Of a DNA stretch of 64,000 nucleotides, positions 25,206 through 39,479 are shown one piece after another. A model generated the notes under the pieces. It worked only from the letters and a program-made list of their open reading frames with translations. It had not been told where the DNA came from and searched no databases. The stretch comes from Carettochelys insculpta (lineage: Eukaryota > Chordata > Testudines > Carettochelyidae): the NCBI RefSeq assembly GCF_033958435.1, contig NC_134144.1, positions 14,812,010-14,876,009 on the forward strand, in the 5' to 3' direction. A program made the translations under genes and the position numbers. Each line of letters begins with the position of its first letter. The first letter of the stretch is position 1.

Positions 25206-28200
25206 CAGGGCAGAGAGAGGAGTGGGATCTGGGTTCATGTCTGCATGAGAGTGTGTGGTGAGCAGAGTACCTGGTTTCCAGTGAATGAGGATCTCCAAGA
25301 AATAAGTTTGCTCAGTAATCTGCCTCGTTAGAGTCCTTATTTTAGAGGCCTACATTTGTAATCGTTTTCAAGTGTGGAGATGTGAGGTGGGTGGAGTGTT
25401 GAAACAAAAGATCCCAGCTTGTCTGATTGACACTGCTTCAGATTTCTGTAAGCTTGTGTTGCTGCTGGGTTACCACCCACCCACTTTCCTAACCGCCCGT
25501 CTAAGATGCTCATCTGCGGCTTGAAGAAGAGAACGTGGGTACACGCACTTCCGTGTATTTTCCTCTGCTCCCTGAGTAAACACAATCTCGCAAACATACA
25601 GACTTCAGAAAAGGGGGGAGTGCTTAGAAAGAGATTGTGATTACAGCAAATTACCTTTGTCATCACAATATTTGCATAGCCTTAATTTGAGCCTCCTCTC
25701 TGCACAGCCAAGCCAGCATTTCACTTGATTCAGAACTCTACTACTGAATGGGAATGTGTCACCATCCGACTTCAGTGACTAGTATTTTGAAGTTTGTTAA
25801 GCATCTGAGTTATATTCTGTGTACGTGTTATCTGTGCTTCTAATCTTATTACTGGATACTTTTCGTATCTGAGATCTGTAGCCTAGAGGCCACAACTTCT
25901 CAATCTTGTTATTGGCAGTAGCATGGCTCCAAATGATTAGTTATAAAGACAGGTTTTTGTTTCTGTAGAAGCCATTCAGCTTGCTCAAATGCATCTTGGC
26001 AGTTTAATATACTTTATACTTACACATTATGAAAAGGAGTTTTTAACTGCAGAGACTTTGGTAACATAATCTACTCACACAAATTTGAAAATGAGTTTTG
26101 TGTTGCAAGTCCAGGTCATTGGCTTAACTATTAACTTCCGAGTTTCCATCTCATAAAGATGAGGATTTGTCATGAGAACTGTTCTGTTTGATACTTCAGA
26201 ACATCATAGCCACAAGTTTCAGCATTAAATATTACATTAAATGATTTGCTCATTCATGCAAATATTCAGGTTCAATAAATTCCACAACTAGAGTTATGTA
26301 GAAGGCACTCTGGTGCTAGGGCCAGGCTTCAGTGTGTTTCTGTGGATTGTGAGAGCTGGAAAATCGAAATTGTGACTGTGTATCTGCCCACCCCCGCCTG
26401 CCAACTGTGCTCCTTCACCTCTTTGCCTCCTTTTTCCCCACTTTCCCATGTCAGAGCTAAGCAGCGTTAGAGAATCCGACACAAAAGTTTAAGAGGCAAG
26501 GTGGGCAAGGTAGCATGTTGGGCTCACTTCTGTTAGAGAAAAATTTGTTTTTGAGCTCACACAGGGCTTTTCCTTAGGTCTATAATGGGTATAGGCAACC
26601 CAGGGTTCCTTTACTTTTTGACTTGCATGACGCAGAAGTATTATGACTGATTTGCTCAGTTGATGAGCCACAGTGATACACCAAGCTTTGTGTCCTCAGT
26701 GCTTGTCTTCTCCTGTGCATGCTGGGAGAAGCCCACCACCCTGCAGAGAGCCAGCACCATGGCTGTGTACCTCTGACATCCCGTTTCAGCACTCGCCAGT
26801 TGCAAGACAGGCAGTAGGCAGTGCTGGAAGGACCTGAGCACTTCCAAAAACAAGGCTGCTGACCCGGCCCATTTTACTTCGCTTCCCATATACATTGTAT
26901 GAGCCTAAATGAAGCTAGTACCATCTTGATCCCAGTTAAGTGATTCCTACAAGTGCTGTGTCCCAGCAGAGATAAGGGGCCTTGCCCATTGCAAGGGTAA
27001 CGAGATGGGAGGAACTGTATGATCCTTCTAGGAATTATGCTACAGTGCTAGAGAAGTTGATTTAAGGCATTTCAAAACATTGTTTCCATAGAGACCAGTC
27101 TCCTGAGGCAATAGTTCTGGGAATGATTTTTCAGTGTGGAGGGTTAAAGGAGCAGGCACTATTCAGATAACGTAAGGCCAGTGGGGGTTGATTTAATGGG
27201 GAGGAGGACTTAACCACCCATCTGTAATTCTGCGCTGGTGATGAAATCCCCCCATGGGTTGTTTCCTTGGTATGTTCCAGTATTGTTCAGGACCAGCATG
27301 AGGGTGAGAGTCCCAAATTAACTCAGCAAAAGGATCTGAATGCTTGCAACACAAATTCCGGGAGTTCAAAAGGTTGCTGCATACATCTGGTCTCCTCTTT
27401 CCACTCTGTTTAACCAAGGAGTAAGGGATGCAGCACTAAGTGACAAGACTTCAGAGCTCTTACATTGTTGCTGCACTTTTACTCTCTTTTGCTTATTATC
27501 TTCAGTGACTAATTCCAGTAATGGCCAACTTTGCAAGATAGTATCAAGGCACTTTTCAAATCCAGGGGTCACCAGTTAGGCATCCAACCCCTCAAGGCTT
27601 AAGATGTCATTGAAGGAAGTCCATTGGAATTAGTGTGTGTCTTTAGATTGCTGACTTTGGTAGCCTTTGGATGGGGCCATTAATTACGATTTTTCTGCAG
27701 ACAGGAAGGGATTTGGGATGGGAAGAACTAGGAGGAAGAGAAGAGAGGGAGCTCAGAAAGTTCTCATTGACCTAGCTAAACTTTCTGTTAACATACAGAC
27801 ATCTGGGCAGTTCTGTTCAGATAAGATTTGACACTAAAAGTGGGCCTGAACCAAACCCCAAGATAATTACTCTGACTTTGGGAAATTCCAAGTCTGAAGG
27901 CTGGGGCCACCAGCAAGGATGTACAAGGAGCTGAACCAAAATCTGAGAGTGGAGCACTGACATCCACAACCTATGGGGAGGGTTGGGTCTGGAATGTACC
28001 ATTTGAACTGTGGCTCATCTCTTTCCCAAGCACAATAGCCAATAGACAGTTTGTACTTCGACATACATCTTTCATTAAGGGCTCTTCCGGTCAGGCACAG
28101 GAATTCTAGGGTGAGCTGTTTCAGAGTTAAAGCCCGGTTTAGATCAGCTCTAATAACTCCGCTATTTAGCCTCTGGTAAATGAATGAAATCTGGCATTCT

Positions 28201-28989
28201 CATGCTGCTGCCACAGATTACTGAGGGTCCTACCGTAAAATCACCAGTGGAAGGGCATGTTGTTCTTGGTCTGTTCCTCATCAGGGAAGCCTTCGTGCCG
28301 CCAAGGAGGTTTAAAACAAAAATCTTGCAGCGCCCTCGTGGATTATACTGCTGCAAACCTTTTAGGGGTAGCCCAGCCTGAGGAAGTGCTGGCATTCTCC
28401 ATTATTGTCCTTCATTTGTCACAGAAGCGGATGGGAAATCATTCAATTAAAAAGAGAGCAGCAGAATGCACAAAATTGCAATGTGAGTTCAGGAGAGTGA
28501 GGACGGCACATCAAAGGCATGCCAAAGCGTGGCTTTATTAAATGATTTTTTTTTCATTTCTACTGATTTCCTAGGTGAAATTAGGTGACTGTCTGGCTAG
28601 CATAATGATGATCATGATGGGGGAACCATACATACTCAAATGACATACGTATAGCTTTAATAAAGAATGAGGGAGACTTGAGGGAGTGCATTAAATTGAG
28701 TAATAATTTATTATTTAGAGACCTCTACCCATTTACTCATTTTTTCTGGGAGAATTGACTCTTCCTCCAAGGTACGCCATTTTTAGAACAACAACAAAAA
28801 GAAAAGAAAAAAGACACATTCTCCTGCCCTCCCCCACACCCACATGCTGCATTTGCCGGCCAGCAGAACAAACTTAGTTGTTTGTCTGCAGCCTACAGCC
28901 CCAGCCCTACCTAAGCCGTCTTTGAGGTGCTCAGTAAACATGCTGAGAGAGTGAGAGTTGACAGGGCCCTGCACGTCCTATAGGAATGC

Positions 28990-29162
28990 ACTGCAATTAT
29001 TTCCAATCACAATTAACCTGATTAGAATAATGGACAGGAAGTGTCCCTCTGTAGCTAATGCAGTTTGGCATCAGCTGACTGAAATCCTTTGATAATTTCT
29101 GCACAGATGGCTGGGCTGAAAGCAGCACTTTTTTAATTATTATTTTCATGGTCTCTCGGTAG
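28990..29162 (+). promoter_or_regulatory. Acceptor region of the exon at 29163, AT-rich, possibly conserved
   Basis: The sequence contains many ATTA/TAAT words (TCACAATTAACCTGATTAGA, CACTTTTTTAATTATTATTT) and ends TCTCTCGGTAG. The T-rich tract and AG define the splice acceptor. Conservation of the wider block is only a suspicion from its base pattern and lack of repeats. Confidence 0.35.
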
Positions 29163-29348
<186 letters not shown>

Positions 29349-29420
29349 TAAAAAAGACCAAATTCTGGGGTGGGATTTCATCCTTCTCCTCCTTCCATTA
29401 ATAAAAATACATCTGTTCCA

Positions 29421-29452
29421 ATAATAGTAATAATAATAATAATAATAATAAT
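29421..29452. repeat. (TAA)n microsatellite
   Basis: About ten TAA/AAT units occur just downstream of the exon at 29163-29318. It may be the tail of an old retroelement, but no body is visible. Confidence 0.9.
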
Positions 29453-29742
29453 ATCACCAGAGGAACCTGTCATATATATTTTTTTTGCCTCCCAGCTGGT
29501 TTTCTTTTCTTAAGATAGGATGGAAAAGGTACCATCTCATGTATGTATTGGGCCCCTCTTACTCAGAAGCACACTCCTCTTTCCCCATTTTCATATGTAA
29601 CCTAACATTTCTGGTATTGGAACAGGGACCCTCCAAAATCCTCCTCATATGCTTTTGTTTTTAAGTCTATGTGAAAGGGGCAGCTTTGTTACGAGATGGC
29701 ATTGACCTGAGGGTGGGAGCTGGGGGGAGAGTTACCCGCTCT

Positions 29743-29743
29743 T

Positions 29744-29774
<31 letters not shown>

Positions 29775-29801
29775 GTTGTGTGTGTGTGCATATATATATA
29801 A
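29743..29801. repeat. Compound microsatellite (CT)n-(TG)n-(TA)n
   Basis: A CT run of ~27 bp, a short spacer, then TG units and TA units follow one another within 60 bp. Confidence 0.9.
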
Positions 29802-32095
29802 TTTTCCTTTCCCTTGGGCAAGAAAGAAGTTGTATTCAAACCAAAGTAAAATAAATCTGATTTAAGATGTGGAAAGGCATCTAAACAAGGCATTAAAAGT
29901 CATTGATCCCATTCTAAGAGATTTATCCAAGCATAGGCTGAGTCCTTGCCTCTTTCATTTTTCTGTTGCCCTTCTTAATAATTGTTTCCCCTCTGTTGTC
30001 TTAAGTTGAGGTGCATGGGTTGCAGCTCACAATCCCGCCACCCCGACCCTCCAAAATCAACACACACACAGAGGCACAATATGAAATACATGAAAGGAAA
30101 ATACCACGGAGCCCTTTTAAACTGTTAAATGCATAAAAATCTCATATACCACATGGCAAAATATAATGAGAAGTGGAGCTGTTAAACGAATAAAGCTGTT
30201 AAAAGCATAATGCCACTTGGCACAACTACTGTGCATTTAACGGTTTTCCACTGTGTAATAAATGACATATGTGGTAAACGTGCAGTAAATATCAAAACTG
30301 CACAATTGATTTTGCAAACGTGCCCCTTATTTCTTTGATTCATGTCAATATCAAAGTTACACACGCAGTCTGGACAGGACAGTTTTTAATAAGGAGCTTT
30401 TAGCACAAACTGAAAGCCCGTCTCTCTGAGGTTTGGCTCCAAATTGCCTGCAAACTTCCTGTCATTTTACCCAGAGGATTCTTGAAATAGAGGCACCGAA
30501 CCACCCAAAAATAATTTGGGTGGTTCACCAGCATCCGTCTGTGCCAGCTGAAATGCTTAAAGCGAGAGGCAACTGAGCCCTCCCCTGGCTGAACTGAACA
30601 CCAGCCACGCTCCTGCAATGAAAATAAGCCCATTCCTGCCCACTTGAAAAAGGGGGAAAAATAACCTGGAGTTGGAAAATGTGAAGCAGAAGGTTGAAAA
30701 AGGGACCCATGAATTCTCTTGGCTGTAATGAACTGACTGTAAGGTTGTGTAGTGCATCCCCACAGCAGCCATCTCAGAAGGGACTCTGTGCTGAGACATG
30801 TTTTGTTTCCCAGACATGCACTGTTGACTCCTTGTGGTGCTCCAGCATTCACCATGCTTGGTGGTCCATGATACTTTGATGGAATGTGGCGTTGACTTAC
30901 AGGGGGTGCTGAAGGGTGGGGACCAACAAGTGATTGTCACTGGAGTAGAATGGTGCTGCACCTCCTCGTTCACCTGAAGATCCTTTACATGCATTCTGCA
31001 GTGAGATTCCCCAGCTGATGTGACGTGAGCATCTGCTGCAGGGGTGAGGTGAAGGCAAGTGGGCCTGAGTTCGAAGGACTAGCAAGAAAAAGAAAACAAA
31101 CAATTGGTTCCCGTGTGTGGAACATCTCTCCCCTTCTCTCCCCTCCTGTGCGGTGAGGCATAACCTTACCCTTGGTTCCTTGAAGAACTAGCAGTGGGTT
31201 TTCCAGAAGCACTCTATGAGCCTAGCTTTGCTCTTGATGAGTGAATGTAATCCTGGATTTCCATGGGAGGAAAGCCACTCAGAGTACCTTTAGTTCCTTT
31301 AATAGTCTTGATCCCTTTCAAATGTTAGTTCCTCTGCAGATACAGGTGTATTGGTAGGGGGACTAACATTTGAAAGAGAGTGAGAATATTAAAGGAAAGT
31401 CTGATTGAACTCTTCTCCAGGGTTTGTTCCTCTGCTGTGCTCCCCAGATCAGATTTGCCTGGTAGTAGAGTATAAGCTTTTCTTGGTATTTGCCTTCTTC
31501 CCCAACCCTGGCCACTGGGGTCAGTTCAGTTCACTAGGAAAGCAGTTGCTTTTATTCTTCATCACCTGCTGCTATGACTGTGAGATCTTCAGAGTGGCGA
31601 GTATCGGGCAAGGATATTGAACGTTTAAAAAAAATCCTTAATATTGTGCTGCTTTTTGCAATCAAGAGCCAGTGGGACTTCATGTCTTGTGTTGTCTTCT
31701 TGGAGGAGTCGTCGATGCCCACTGAAAGCAGCTATTATAATTGGGATTATCCACTGCTGGAATTAATTGTCCTATAATTTAATACCCATCCTTTCTGTTC
31801 TGAAATCCCTCAGCAGACTAGGGTTAGCCGCTAGAGGAGTGAGAGTTCTTTGGAGAACCCAGATGGTGGTGTTTAGAAATCAGAGGAAATGAAAGGTGTG
31901 GGCTTCAAAACTGGAAGGGTGCGAAGATAATGTAGTGATAAATCTTCTTTGAGGGATTTAGCCCTTGTAATGATCTCCATTCTGAGACCATTAATCCCAG
32001 ACTTTCTGCTTATCCGCCACTTATGTTCCTTTGTGTGTGTTTATTTTTATCTGACATTTGAGCCAATGCAATTTAAATGATTTTTGGAAGTACAA

Positions 32096-32196
32096 GAGGC
32101 CAGAATCCACTTCCACTCACACCTGCGTAAATCAGGAGTAACTCCACTGAGCAGCTTTGATTTACACCACTATACCTATGAGCAGAATAAGGCCCA
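32096..32196 (-). repeat. Amniote interspersed repeat with GATTTACACCA motif, copy 3
   Basis: CTGCGTAAATCAGGAGTAAC, TCCACTGAGCAGC and TTGATTTACACCACTATACC are the same family as at 4997-5085 and 58672-58783. Orientation is hard to fix because the unit is partly palindromic. Confidence 0.55.
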
Positions 32197-32564
32197 ATAT
32201 GTTTATATGCTTACCCTGTTTAAAAAATTCAATAGAATGCAAGCAAATTCAGTACAAAAAGGTAAGCTACGGAAGTTGAGATGAAAAGCTATTAATGTGA
32301 GGAAACTACTGCAGGCCGTGGCACGTTTCTCAGCTTTTCCCAGACCCCACTCCTCTTCACTGGACTCTCCTGCCATCTGGCCAGGATTTATTTGGGACCA
32401 ATATGGCCAGAGCAGCCAGGAGCCCCACATTGAGAACTAGGTGAGTATTTGGGACACCCAGCCTACCCTAATGCCCATGCAGTCTGTCTGCTCTGCTGTC
32501 GTTAGCAGGTTAGCTCCATCAAAAGTGGCATGGATGTGTCTACCTGAGAGGGATGTTATATTTT

Positions 32565-32589
32565 CAGCAGCAGTGTAGACATAGCCTAC
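32565..32589. mobile_element. Isolated MITE right end
   Basis: GCAGTGTAGACATAGCCTAC is a textbook right terminal repeat of the GGCTATGTCTACAC family. I see no convincing left end nearby, so the element is truncated or too decayed. Confidence 0.55.
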
Positions 32590-32978
32590 GATTGTCCTCC
32601 CTGGGTTGCGATCCTCCTGTGAGGAAAGACCACAGATCCCATAAGACCAAGGAACAAAGAGGGTGATTTAAGGACCCCGAGGTAGGATTAACTCCAGCAG
32701 CTCCTTGCTTTTATCACTGTCTCTCTCCTCTTGAACTCTGTGATGTATTTAGTACGGTAAGGTGTATTTCTCATTGAAATAATCATAGCTACAATCCTAT
32801 AAGTGAGCATCTAATTTTAATGAACATGCATCATAGATCACACAAGTTAGAGATTCATCTGATGCATCCCTATTTGACTCATAGTTTGTTATTATTCTCT
32901 TACAGCACCATAGAGTCATTTGGCAAGTATAAAAGACAAGTTGCCAAGTCAGTGCTTTTAAATTCTCTGTGTACCTTT

Positions 32979-33230
32979 AGGGCTGGTCTTCTACTCTAAA
33001 GCTGTGAGTCAACACAAGTTACTTTAGTTACTGTAACTTAGATTGACTTACAGCTGTATCTACACTGTGCTGTGTCATTGGGAGATGTTCTACTGAATTA
33101 CCTTCCTCCTCTTGAAAGTTGGTTTACAGACACTGACAGGAGAGCACTCTTCCATCGACTGAGCAGGTCTTCACCAGAACCATTAACTGACACTGCTGCA
33201 TAGATCACAACAGTGTTTGTTTAGCTATAA
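32979..33230. mobile_element. Decayed MITE-like element
   Basis: AGGGCTGGTCTTCTACTCTA resembles a diverged AGGGCTGGTCTACACTA left end. TTGACTTACAGCTGTATC and CCATCGACTGAGCAGG fit the body of that turtle family. The right end is not clear. Confidence 0.4.
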
Positions 33231-33361
33231 GGATAGTCAAGCTCTTGGACACCAGTGTCTTCTCCACAATCTTCTCTACAGTCTCTGTTAGACACTTCTA
33301 TGGTTCCCATTACACACAGTAACTGAATATCTCACAGACAATGAATTTACCCTCAAAACTC

Positions 33362-33512
33362 CCTGGGATAGGGAAATTCCCTATTTTATGTCTGGGAAGC
33401 TGAAACATACAGATTAAATAATTTGCCCAAAGTCACCCAAAAAGTGTGTGGTAAAGGTGGGAACCCAAGTCACATGAGTTCCAGTCCCTTGTCTTAACCG
33501 CTGCTTAGCCTT
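33362..33512 (-). repeat. MIR (CORE-SINE) copy, reverse
   Basis: TTTTATGTCTGGGAAGCTGA, AATAATTTGCCCAAAGTCAC, GGTGGGAACCCAAGTCACAT and CCAGTCCCTTGTCTTAACCG follow the reversed MIR order (dilution of 'TTTTACAGATGGGGAAACTGA ... TTGCCCAAGGTCAC'). Confidence 0.75.
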
Positions 33513-34515
33513 ACTCTTTTGAACGCTGTGAACCTAAATACACAGAACCTGTTAATGTCCCATTTTATTCAAGAATACAGTAGCAGGAACTGTAAACAAA
33601 CTTCATTTCTATTAGTCTAGGGATATGCCAGGATTTGATGTTACTATATAAAGCTAATGGTTTAGTGTTTAGTCTGAAATTTTGTAAGAGGAAGAAAGAG
33701 CAGTTTTCCTCTGTAAGGTCAAGGTGTACAATGATTAACCTTGAACTGTAACAAAATGTGCTGTGTAAAGTTTTTAAGGCTCAGTTGACCTCCTCCTCAA
33801 GAATTCATTGAAGCCAATGACAGAACTCTCCATTCTAGTTAGTCTTTTATCCATTTCAGCTTTCTTGATTAGGTTATCTTGACTCATTAGGGGGGTTATT
33901 TATTTTAATAGACACTTATTGGATTCATGGAAAGAGAGTTTGGCGACGAAGGAACAAGAGCTGAATATTATCTGGCTCATTTTGCAATGCGGAAGAGGCC
34001 CAACCAAGGGAATAGAAGAGAGCTTTCTGTGCTTCTGAAAGTTTGGGTGAAGGACGTCATCCGGTTCCCATTTAGAAAGTGATCTTTCTGTGGTTAATAG
34101 CGTAACAAAAAAAAAACAAAAAACTTACGACATGCATCAAATGTTGCCTTTTTTGTCACATATGTTGACATTTTCTGCACTGATCATGTGGGTGAGGAAA
34201 TGGCCTTTTACATTTATTTTGAGAGAAATCTTGAATCACTCTCACTAAAAACACTTCAGTTGCCTACTCATGCATTCACAGGAATCCCAGGAAAATGTCA
34301 ATGTAGAAAATTCTATTTTTTTTTTAAAATCTGAATACAAGGAAGCACAGAACCCCCTTAATTACATGCCTACAGTAAGGCTTTATCACTGCTGAAAGTA
34401 TGTCAGTGTCCTGTGCATGTGTCTATGCTGTGTCTCAATAAGTTATGCCAGGCAGCTGTCTGTCTGTATTGTGGGCGTTGGTAGATGTACTGCTATGAAC
34501 ATAGCTGCTAGCCTT

Positions 34516-34788
34516 GGCCAGGTCTACACTAAAGAGGAAGGTTGAATTAAGATATGCGACTCTGCTATGTTAATTACATTGGTGGAGTCAACATGCCTTC
34601 ATTCGAGCTTCCACACTATCTCCACTGGTCAATGGGAACAAACACTCCCATTGACTCCCTTTAATCCTTGCAAGGAGCAGGGAAACCAGCACCAATGGGG
34701 ATGTCCTCTGAGTCTGATTTAGTGCTAGCTCAGACTTTGGAAGCTCAAATGTGGTAGCATCAAATTTCACCATAGTAAAGATGTACCC
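34516..34788. mobile_element. Turtle MITE copy with GGCCAGGTCTACACTA end
   Basis: The left end GGCCAGGTCTACACTAAAGA and right end TAGTAAAGATGTACCC are inverted and diverged. The ~273-bp body is AT-rich. Flanking TT on both sides may be part of a short target duplication. Confidence 0.65.
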
Positions 34789-35727
34789 TTCAAGACTAAT
34801 AAGTCTCAGTTTGGACTTTTGACTTAAGGTTACTTATAATTTAATAATAATACCTAGCTCCTATATTGACTACAAACCAGTATAGAACATGGGCCTCTCT
34901 GAACGCACCTTCTTAAAGCTTCTTAACTTAGTCTTACCTGCCTCTACCTCTGGGTCCTGTTTTTCTTGCCCTCCCCCTTCCCTCTCTACCCCATTCACAG
35001 GGATACAACTATTCATGCTGATTTTCCTCTGTGTCTTGATTTATTGGGAAAGGGTAAAACAATGAAAACGGAAAGAAAAAACAAAAGGGAGATTCTACCC
35101 TATCCTCATTTAACTCACTCCTTCAGAATAAGCTGCTTTGCATTGTGCCCACAGAGGAAGCTGGCTTAAACACACCTACTGTGAGACTGAAAAAAAAATT
35201 ATATACTCTTCAGAGAGTTCTCATCCCTGAGTTCTTAATGTTGCCACCAAAGCACATGTTGAGGGGTGCTGTACTGTTCAGGCACACCCATTGGTTTAAA
35301 TGGTATTACCAAGGGAGTGTGATATGAGCCCAGGTGCATGAGAATGGCAGAATCAGGCCCTTTAAGAACTTCAGAAGCAGACATTAACAGGGCAACATCT
35401 TCCATGAAAAATAAAGAGGAAGAAAAATACCATAATTAAAGGATGCTTTTGGCTGTATGTTCAGGCGCACCCAGTACTTGTGGTTACCAAGGAATTCTGC
35501 TAATAACTTCCTTACTTTCACCCCAAAACCTGAACTTGCATTTAGAGTTCTGTCTACTGCATCTTATTATAAGGAACTGTAAAGAAGAGCTGGTTTCTGT
35601 TTTTGTCATGGTTCCAATCAGAAAGGATGGAGATTTTTCCAGGCATTTTATTAGATAAAACAAATAGTATCATATTAATGTCCTATTTTTACTCTCTCTG
35701 TCTCCTAATCAAATGTATTTCCCACAG

Positions 35728-35760
35728 CAAAACCAAACCAAACCAAACCAAAACAAAAAA
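35728..35760. repeat. (CAAAC)n pentanucleotide repeat
   Basis: About five CAAAC units are followed by an A-rich end. Confidence 0.85.
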
Positions 35761-38700
35761 ACTGCTGGAGGCCATTTCCCACTGTGCTTTTATGCTGTTA
35801 AAGGAACAGCCTGCTTGCTACACTAACGCATTTAGGCTTGGTGCCCTCGGAACCCCCTCGAGGGACGGGTTAGTTGGCGAAACAAATGTATGCCCTATTT
35901 GCTGTCACTTATCATTGATCCCTTTTTAGCAGCTTGACCCTTTTCCTTTTGTAATATTTAACTGTATAGCATACCATAGTTCAAACTGGCTTCGCTAATA
36001 AGCACACTGGAAAGCAGCTCACTCTGGGTAAGTGAAGCAAATGAGGATGGGGAGAAATCTCCCTTTTGGGTTTTTGGGTTTTGATTTTTTTCTCCTTCCC
36101 AATAAATCAAGTCACAGATGAAAATCAGCATTAATGGCTGTATCCCTGTGATCACCTATATCCTCATTTCTTAAATGAAAATAGTTCTCCTTGGAAGTTC
36201 CAGATAACATACACAAACCAACCACCACAAAACGTCCCTCCTCCCACCAAAACAACAATACCCTACCAAGAACCCAAGTTCAGATTTTTAACAGGAAAGG
36301 GAGATTTGTGTATTAATAATTCATGAGTTCTCATTGAACATGCACGAAGAAACAGTGCTATTCAATAGAGAATACTGTCATCTGTCACTGTTTTATTTGA
36401 CATTTACACTTTTTTTTTCTTTTTTTGCCTGGTACTGCAAAACTTCCTTGGATGGCACACGAAGATTGTTTAAATGAGGGGAGGAAAGAAAAAAAACCTC
36501 AAAAACCCAATGCAGATTTTTACTCTTCACCTAGAGGGAGTTTACTTGCAGTTATAAGGAGGCGAATGTGTTTGTACTGCAAGCTTAGTGTTTTCTCACA
36601 TATTAGCAATGCTTCTTCCTAATAACCAGATACTGTAGATGGATAGATAGTGCCAAATAGTGAATAAATGCTTGAATAACTAGATGGAAGGACAGAAGAA
36701 GAATGGGCAAATGGATAGTTTACAGAGGCTGAAAGGAGAGGAACAAATAATGACTGTTGTAAAGAAAGCTAACAAATAAATTGCCATCACTGATACAAAA
36801 AAAATTTATATTGGCATTGGAGAGAAATCCAGTAGTATAAAACGTGAGTGAAAACAGGGCATTTAGCACAACAATTCAGAGTTAGGAGCACCTTGCAATT
36901 TCTTGCTAATATTAGGCTCATGAAAATCTTTCTGCTCTGTAGGTTAGTTATTATTTATAAAAATCACAGAACCAGCTGATACATTCATAAGCTAATTATT
37001 GTAGCAGCTGGGTACACATGGTGCAATATGTCTGAGGCTGTGAAGTATCACAGATTTCTTGGGGCCTGCTGTGGTGGTGGGGGGTGGTGCTGTGGAAGGC
37101 TAGATCCCTTAATCTGATCAACCAAGCAAATACTTCGTGGGGAAACAGGATTAATATTCCTCTAAATACCATGAATGCGCTTTACCTTCAGAACTGGGCT
37201 CCCTTAAACATGCCATTAGCTTATCTCCATTGGGGAATTGGTAAGTTCTCAGGTGTCCTCAGGGCAGGGTGTTTGCCCGGTGGCCCCCTGTGCCAGAAAT
37301 TAATTTGGTTTGCTCATGTCTGCACACATGGTCACACTGCAGACTAAGCTTCTCCCTGATCACTCCAAGGTCAGGACCTCGCATGTTGCTGTGCAAATTG
37401 AGCGCTATACTTCTGAGAGACTAATGGCAGAGAGCGCACAGTCCATAATGAGGTCTGTAGTGTTGCTCTAAGTGATTGTAATGGACACAGAGGATAACAG
37501 TGCATATAAATCAAAATGCAGCAATGAGTGTTGTACTAGACATTCTAAGTTTCATGCATGGGGATGGTACCACTCAGCTGTCACCTGTCTCATTTCTTAT
37601 TGGGGCATCCCACAATGCAACTCCTGCCTCAGCCAGAACAGCAGGTGTTCTTGTTCTTAAGGTCTGTATCTCTCGGAACTCTGTCTTATAACAGATGTAG
37701 GTTTTTGTTTTTGTTTTCTGTTTTAATGATTGGTCTTCCTGCTACAGTATCCCTTGGGAGATGTTAAACATACCTGCTTGAAACATTTGAAAGAGTCCAG
37801 TTGGAGACTTATTCAGATTAGTAAAAATGATGGAGAAATAGGCACTTATTTTTTCCACAGATGGTTTATTTTCCATTTCAAATATTTCCTTTGCCCAAAG
37901 GAACCCCTGAGAAAACACTTTGGGCCTGGAAGATTTTTTTTCTTTCTTTCTATTTTTAAGACACTAAGTTTTGGGTGTTATTTCGGATGGAGGGGAATGG
38001 CATTAGAAATTCAGCCATCACCAGTTTCTGAGGTTAGTGAAATACCAAGCAAAATATTTTAAAATAGATATATGTATTTTTTCCAAGCAAATGATTAAAT
38101 ATCTTGTTTTCATCCCCCACCCACCAGTTTATTGCAAGAAAAGATCAGGTCTGCACAAATGTGGCCTCTCACTTGTAAAAACAAGGCAGTGTTGTGTTAC
38201 AGATTAGTTTATAAATCCCCAGTGGCTTCACAGTTCAGTGCCTACAGCTGCTGCAGATGGGCCTGGGTTTTTGTCTCTTTGCTGTGCTGCAGCCGGCAGT
38301 TGAAGGAGAAAATGGAATGATCAGGTTATTAACATGTAGGCCGTGAGGAAGAGGCTGCACAATGAGAACAGCTGGTGTTGCTGTCTTGGCTGATGCAGCG
38401 GAGATAATCAAATCTACCTTTTTTTGGGGGGTGCGGGGAGGAAGGCAGAAGACACAGTGGAGAGTTAGACAAACAACATTTTTATTTATGGGGGTTTTAT
38501 TATATGCATTAGGAGTCATCAAGTTGTTATATAAAAATCTTTCCTTCTTTAGGAGGGACTGTGTGCTCCTTTAATGAAGCTGCCTATTGAACTTTCTTTG
38601 GTTACAGATTGAACAGATACAACCTGGGCTACTTCCTGTTCTCTCCATTTGACAGCCATGTAGCTGTCGGCCTTTTAGGTATTTTAAGGTGCCTGTCAAA

Positions 38701-39479
38701 AGTTTGTCTAAATGCTGAGTTGTAGCTTGGACATGATTAGGTTATAAAGCTACTCAGTAAAATATTTGACAAGAGTCGGTAAGCTGCGTTGACAGCATTG
38801 TCGGTGTTATTTTCACATACCCCATCATTTTCATTGCAGCTTCTCTTGTGCAGGCACAAGACAGAAATCATATCCTCTGTGTTAAGTAGGAGCGCTCCGT
38901 CTGCAGGTGTGAACTGAGCCAACTTTCAGGTCCTTGCAGGTGCAGTGACAGCTAACCTGCGCTGGGCCCAAGAGCACAGAGATCCATGCTCAGTGCACAC
39001 ATGGGGCCAGATGTGTGAATGCCATTAATAGGTCTTGTCAGTTTGCCTTGCGGTGTTCTTTCTTTTTTTTTGCAGGCAGCTCCTTACTTGGAGTGCCCAC
39101 TTTTCCCTCCCTTTGTTTCTTTGCCCTTCTGGAGAAGTCCTAGGATATTTAACAGTGTGCTAACTCTTCTGTAGAATTCCAAGCTAACCCCTATGGATGT
39201 GCGTAGCAGGGCTGTTATCTGGCATTGCATTCTGTGGGTTGGTTTATAAATCTCTTCAACAGATATCATTGTTTGTAGATTTTTAGAGTAATTCCTGCAG
39301 AACCCTGTTTGTCTCATTCTCATTACAGTCCATAGGATTTTTCCAGAAGGCGTAATCTTCCTTTATTAAACAGGCATTTGATTATTTACACCTGGTCAAA
39401 TTTGATTTGGGATGTGAATTGGTGTAGCGGATCTTCCATACATTGTTGGTGCTTTTTCCTTAAATGTTTTCATTTATAG

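Larger units (their letters stand above)
24126..29162 (+). other. SATB2 intron between the exons at 23913-24125 and 29163-29318 (5,037 bp)
   Basis: The intron separates the CUT1 end from the inter-CUT linker exon. It begins GTAAGG and ends CGGTAG. A hAT-type element sits at 24431-24857, followed by a GC-rich, probably repetitive block at about 24925-25205. The rest, 25210-28990, contains no recognisable gene or repeat; it holds a GA-rich patch near 27710-27755 and otherwise mixed AT-rich intron. The last ~170 bp before the exon (28990-29160) are AT-rich with several homeodomain-like ATTA/TAAT words. Confidence 0.9.
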
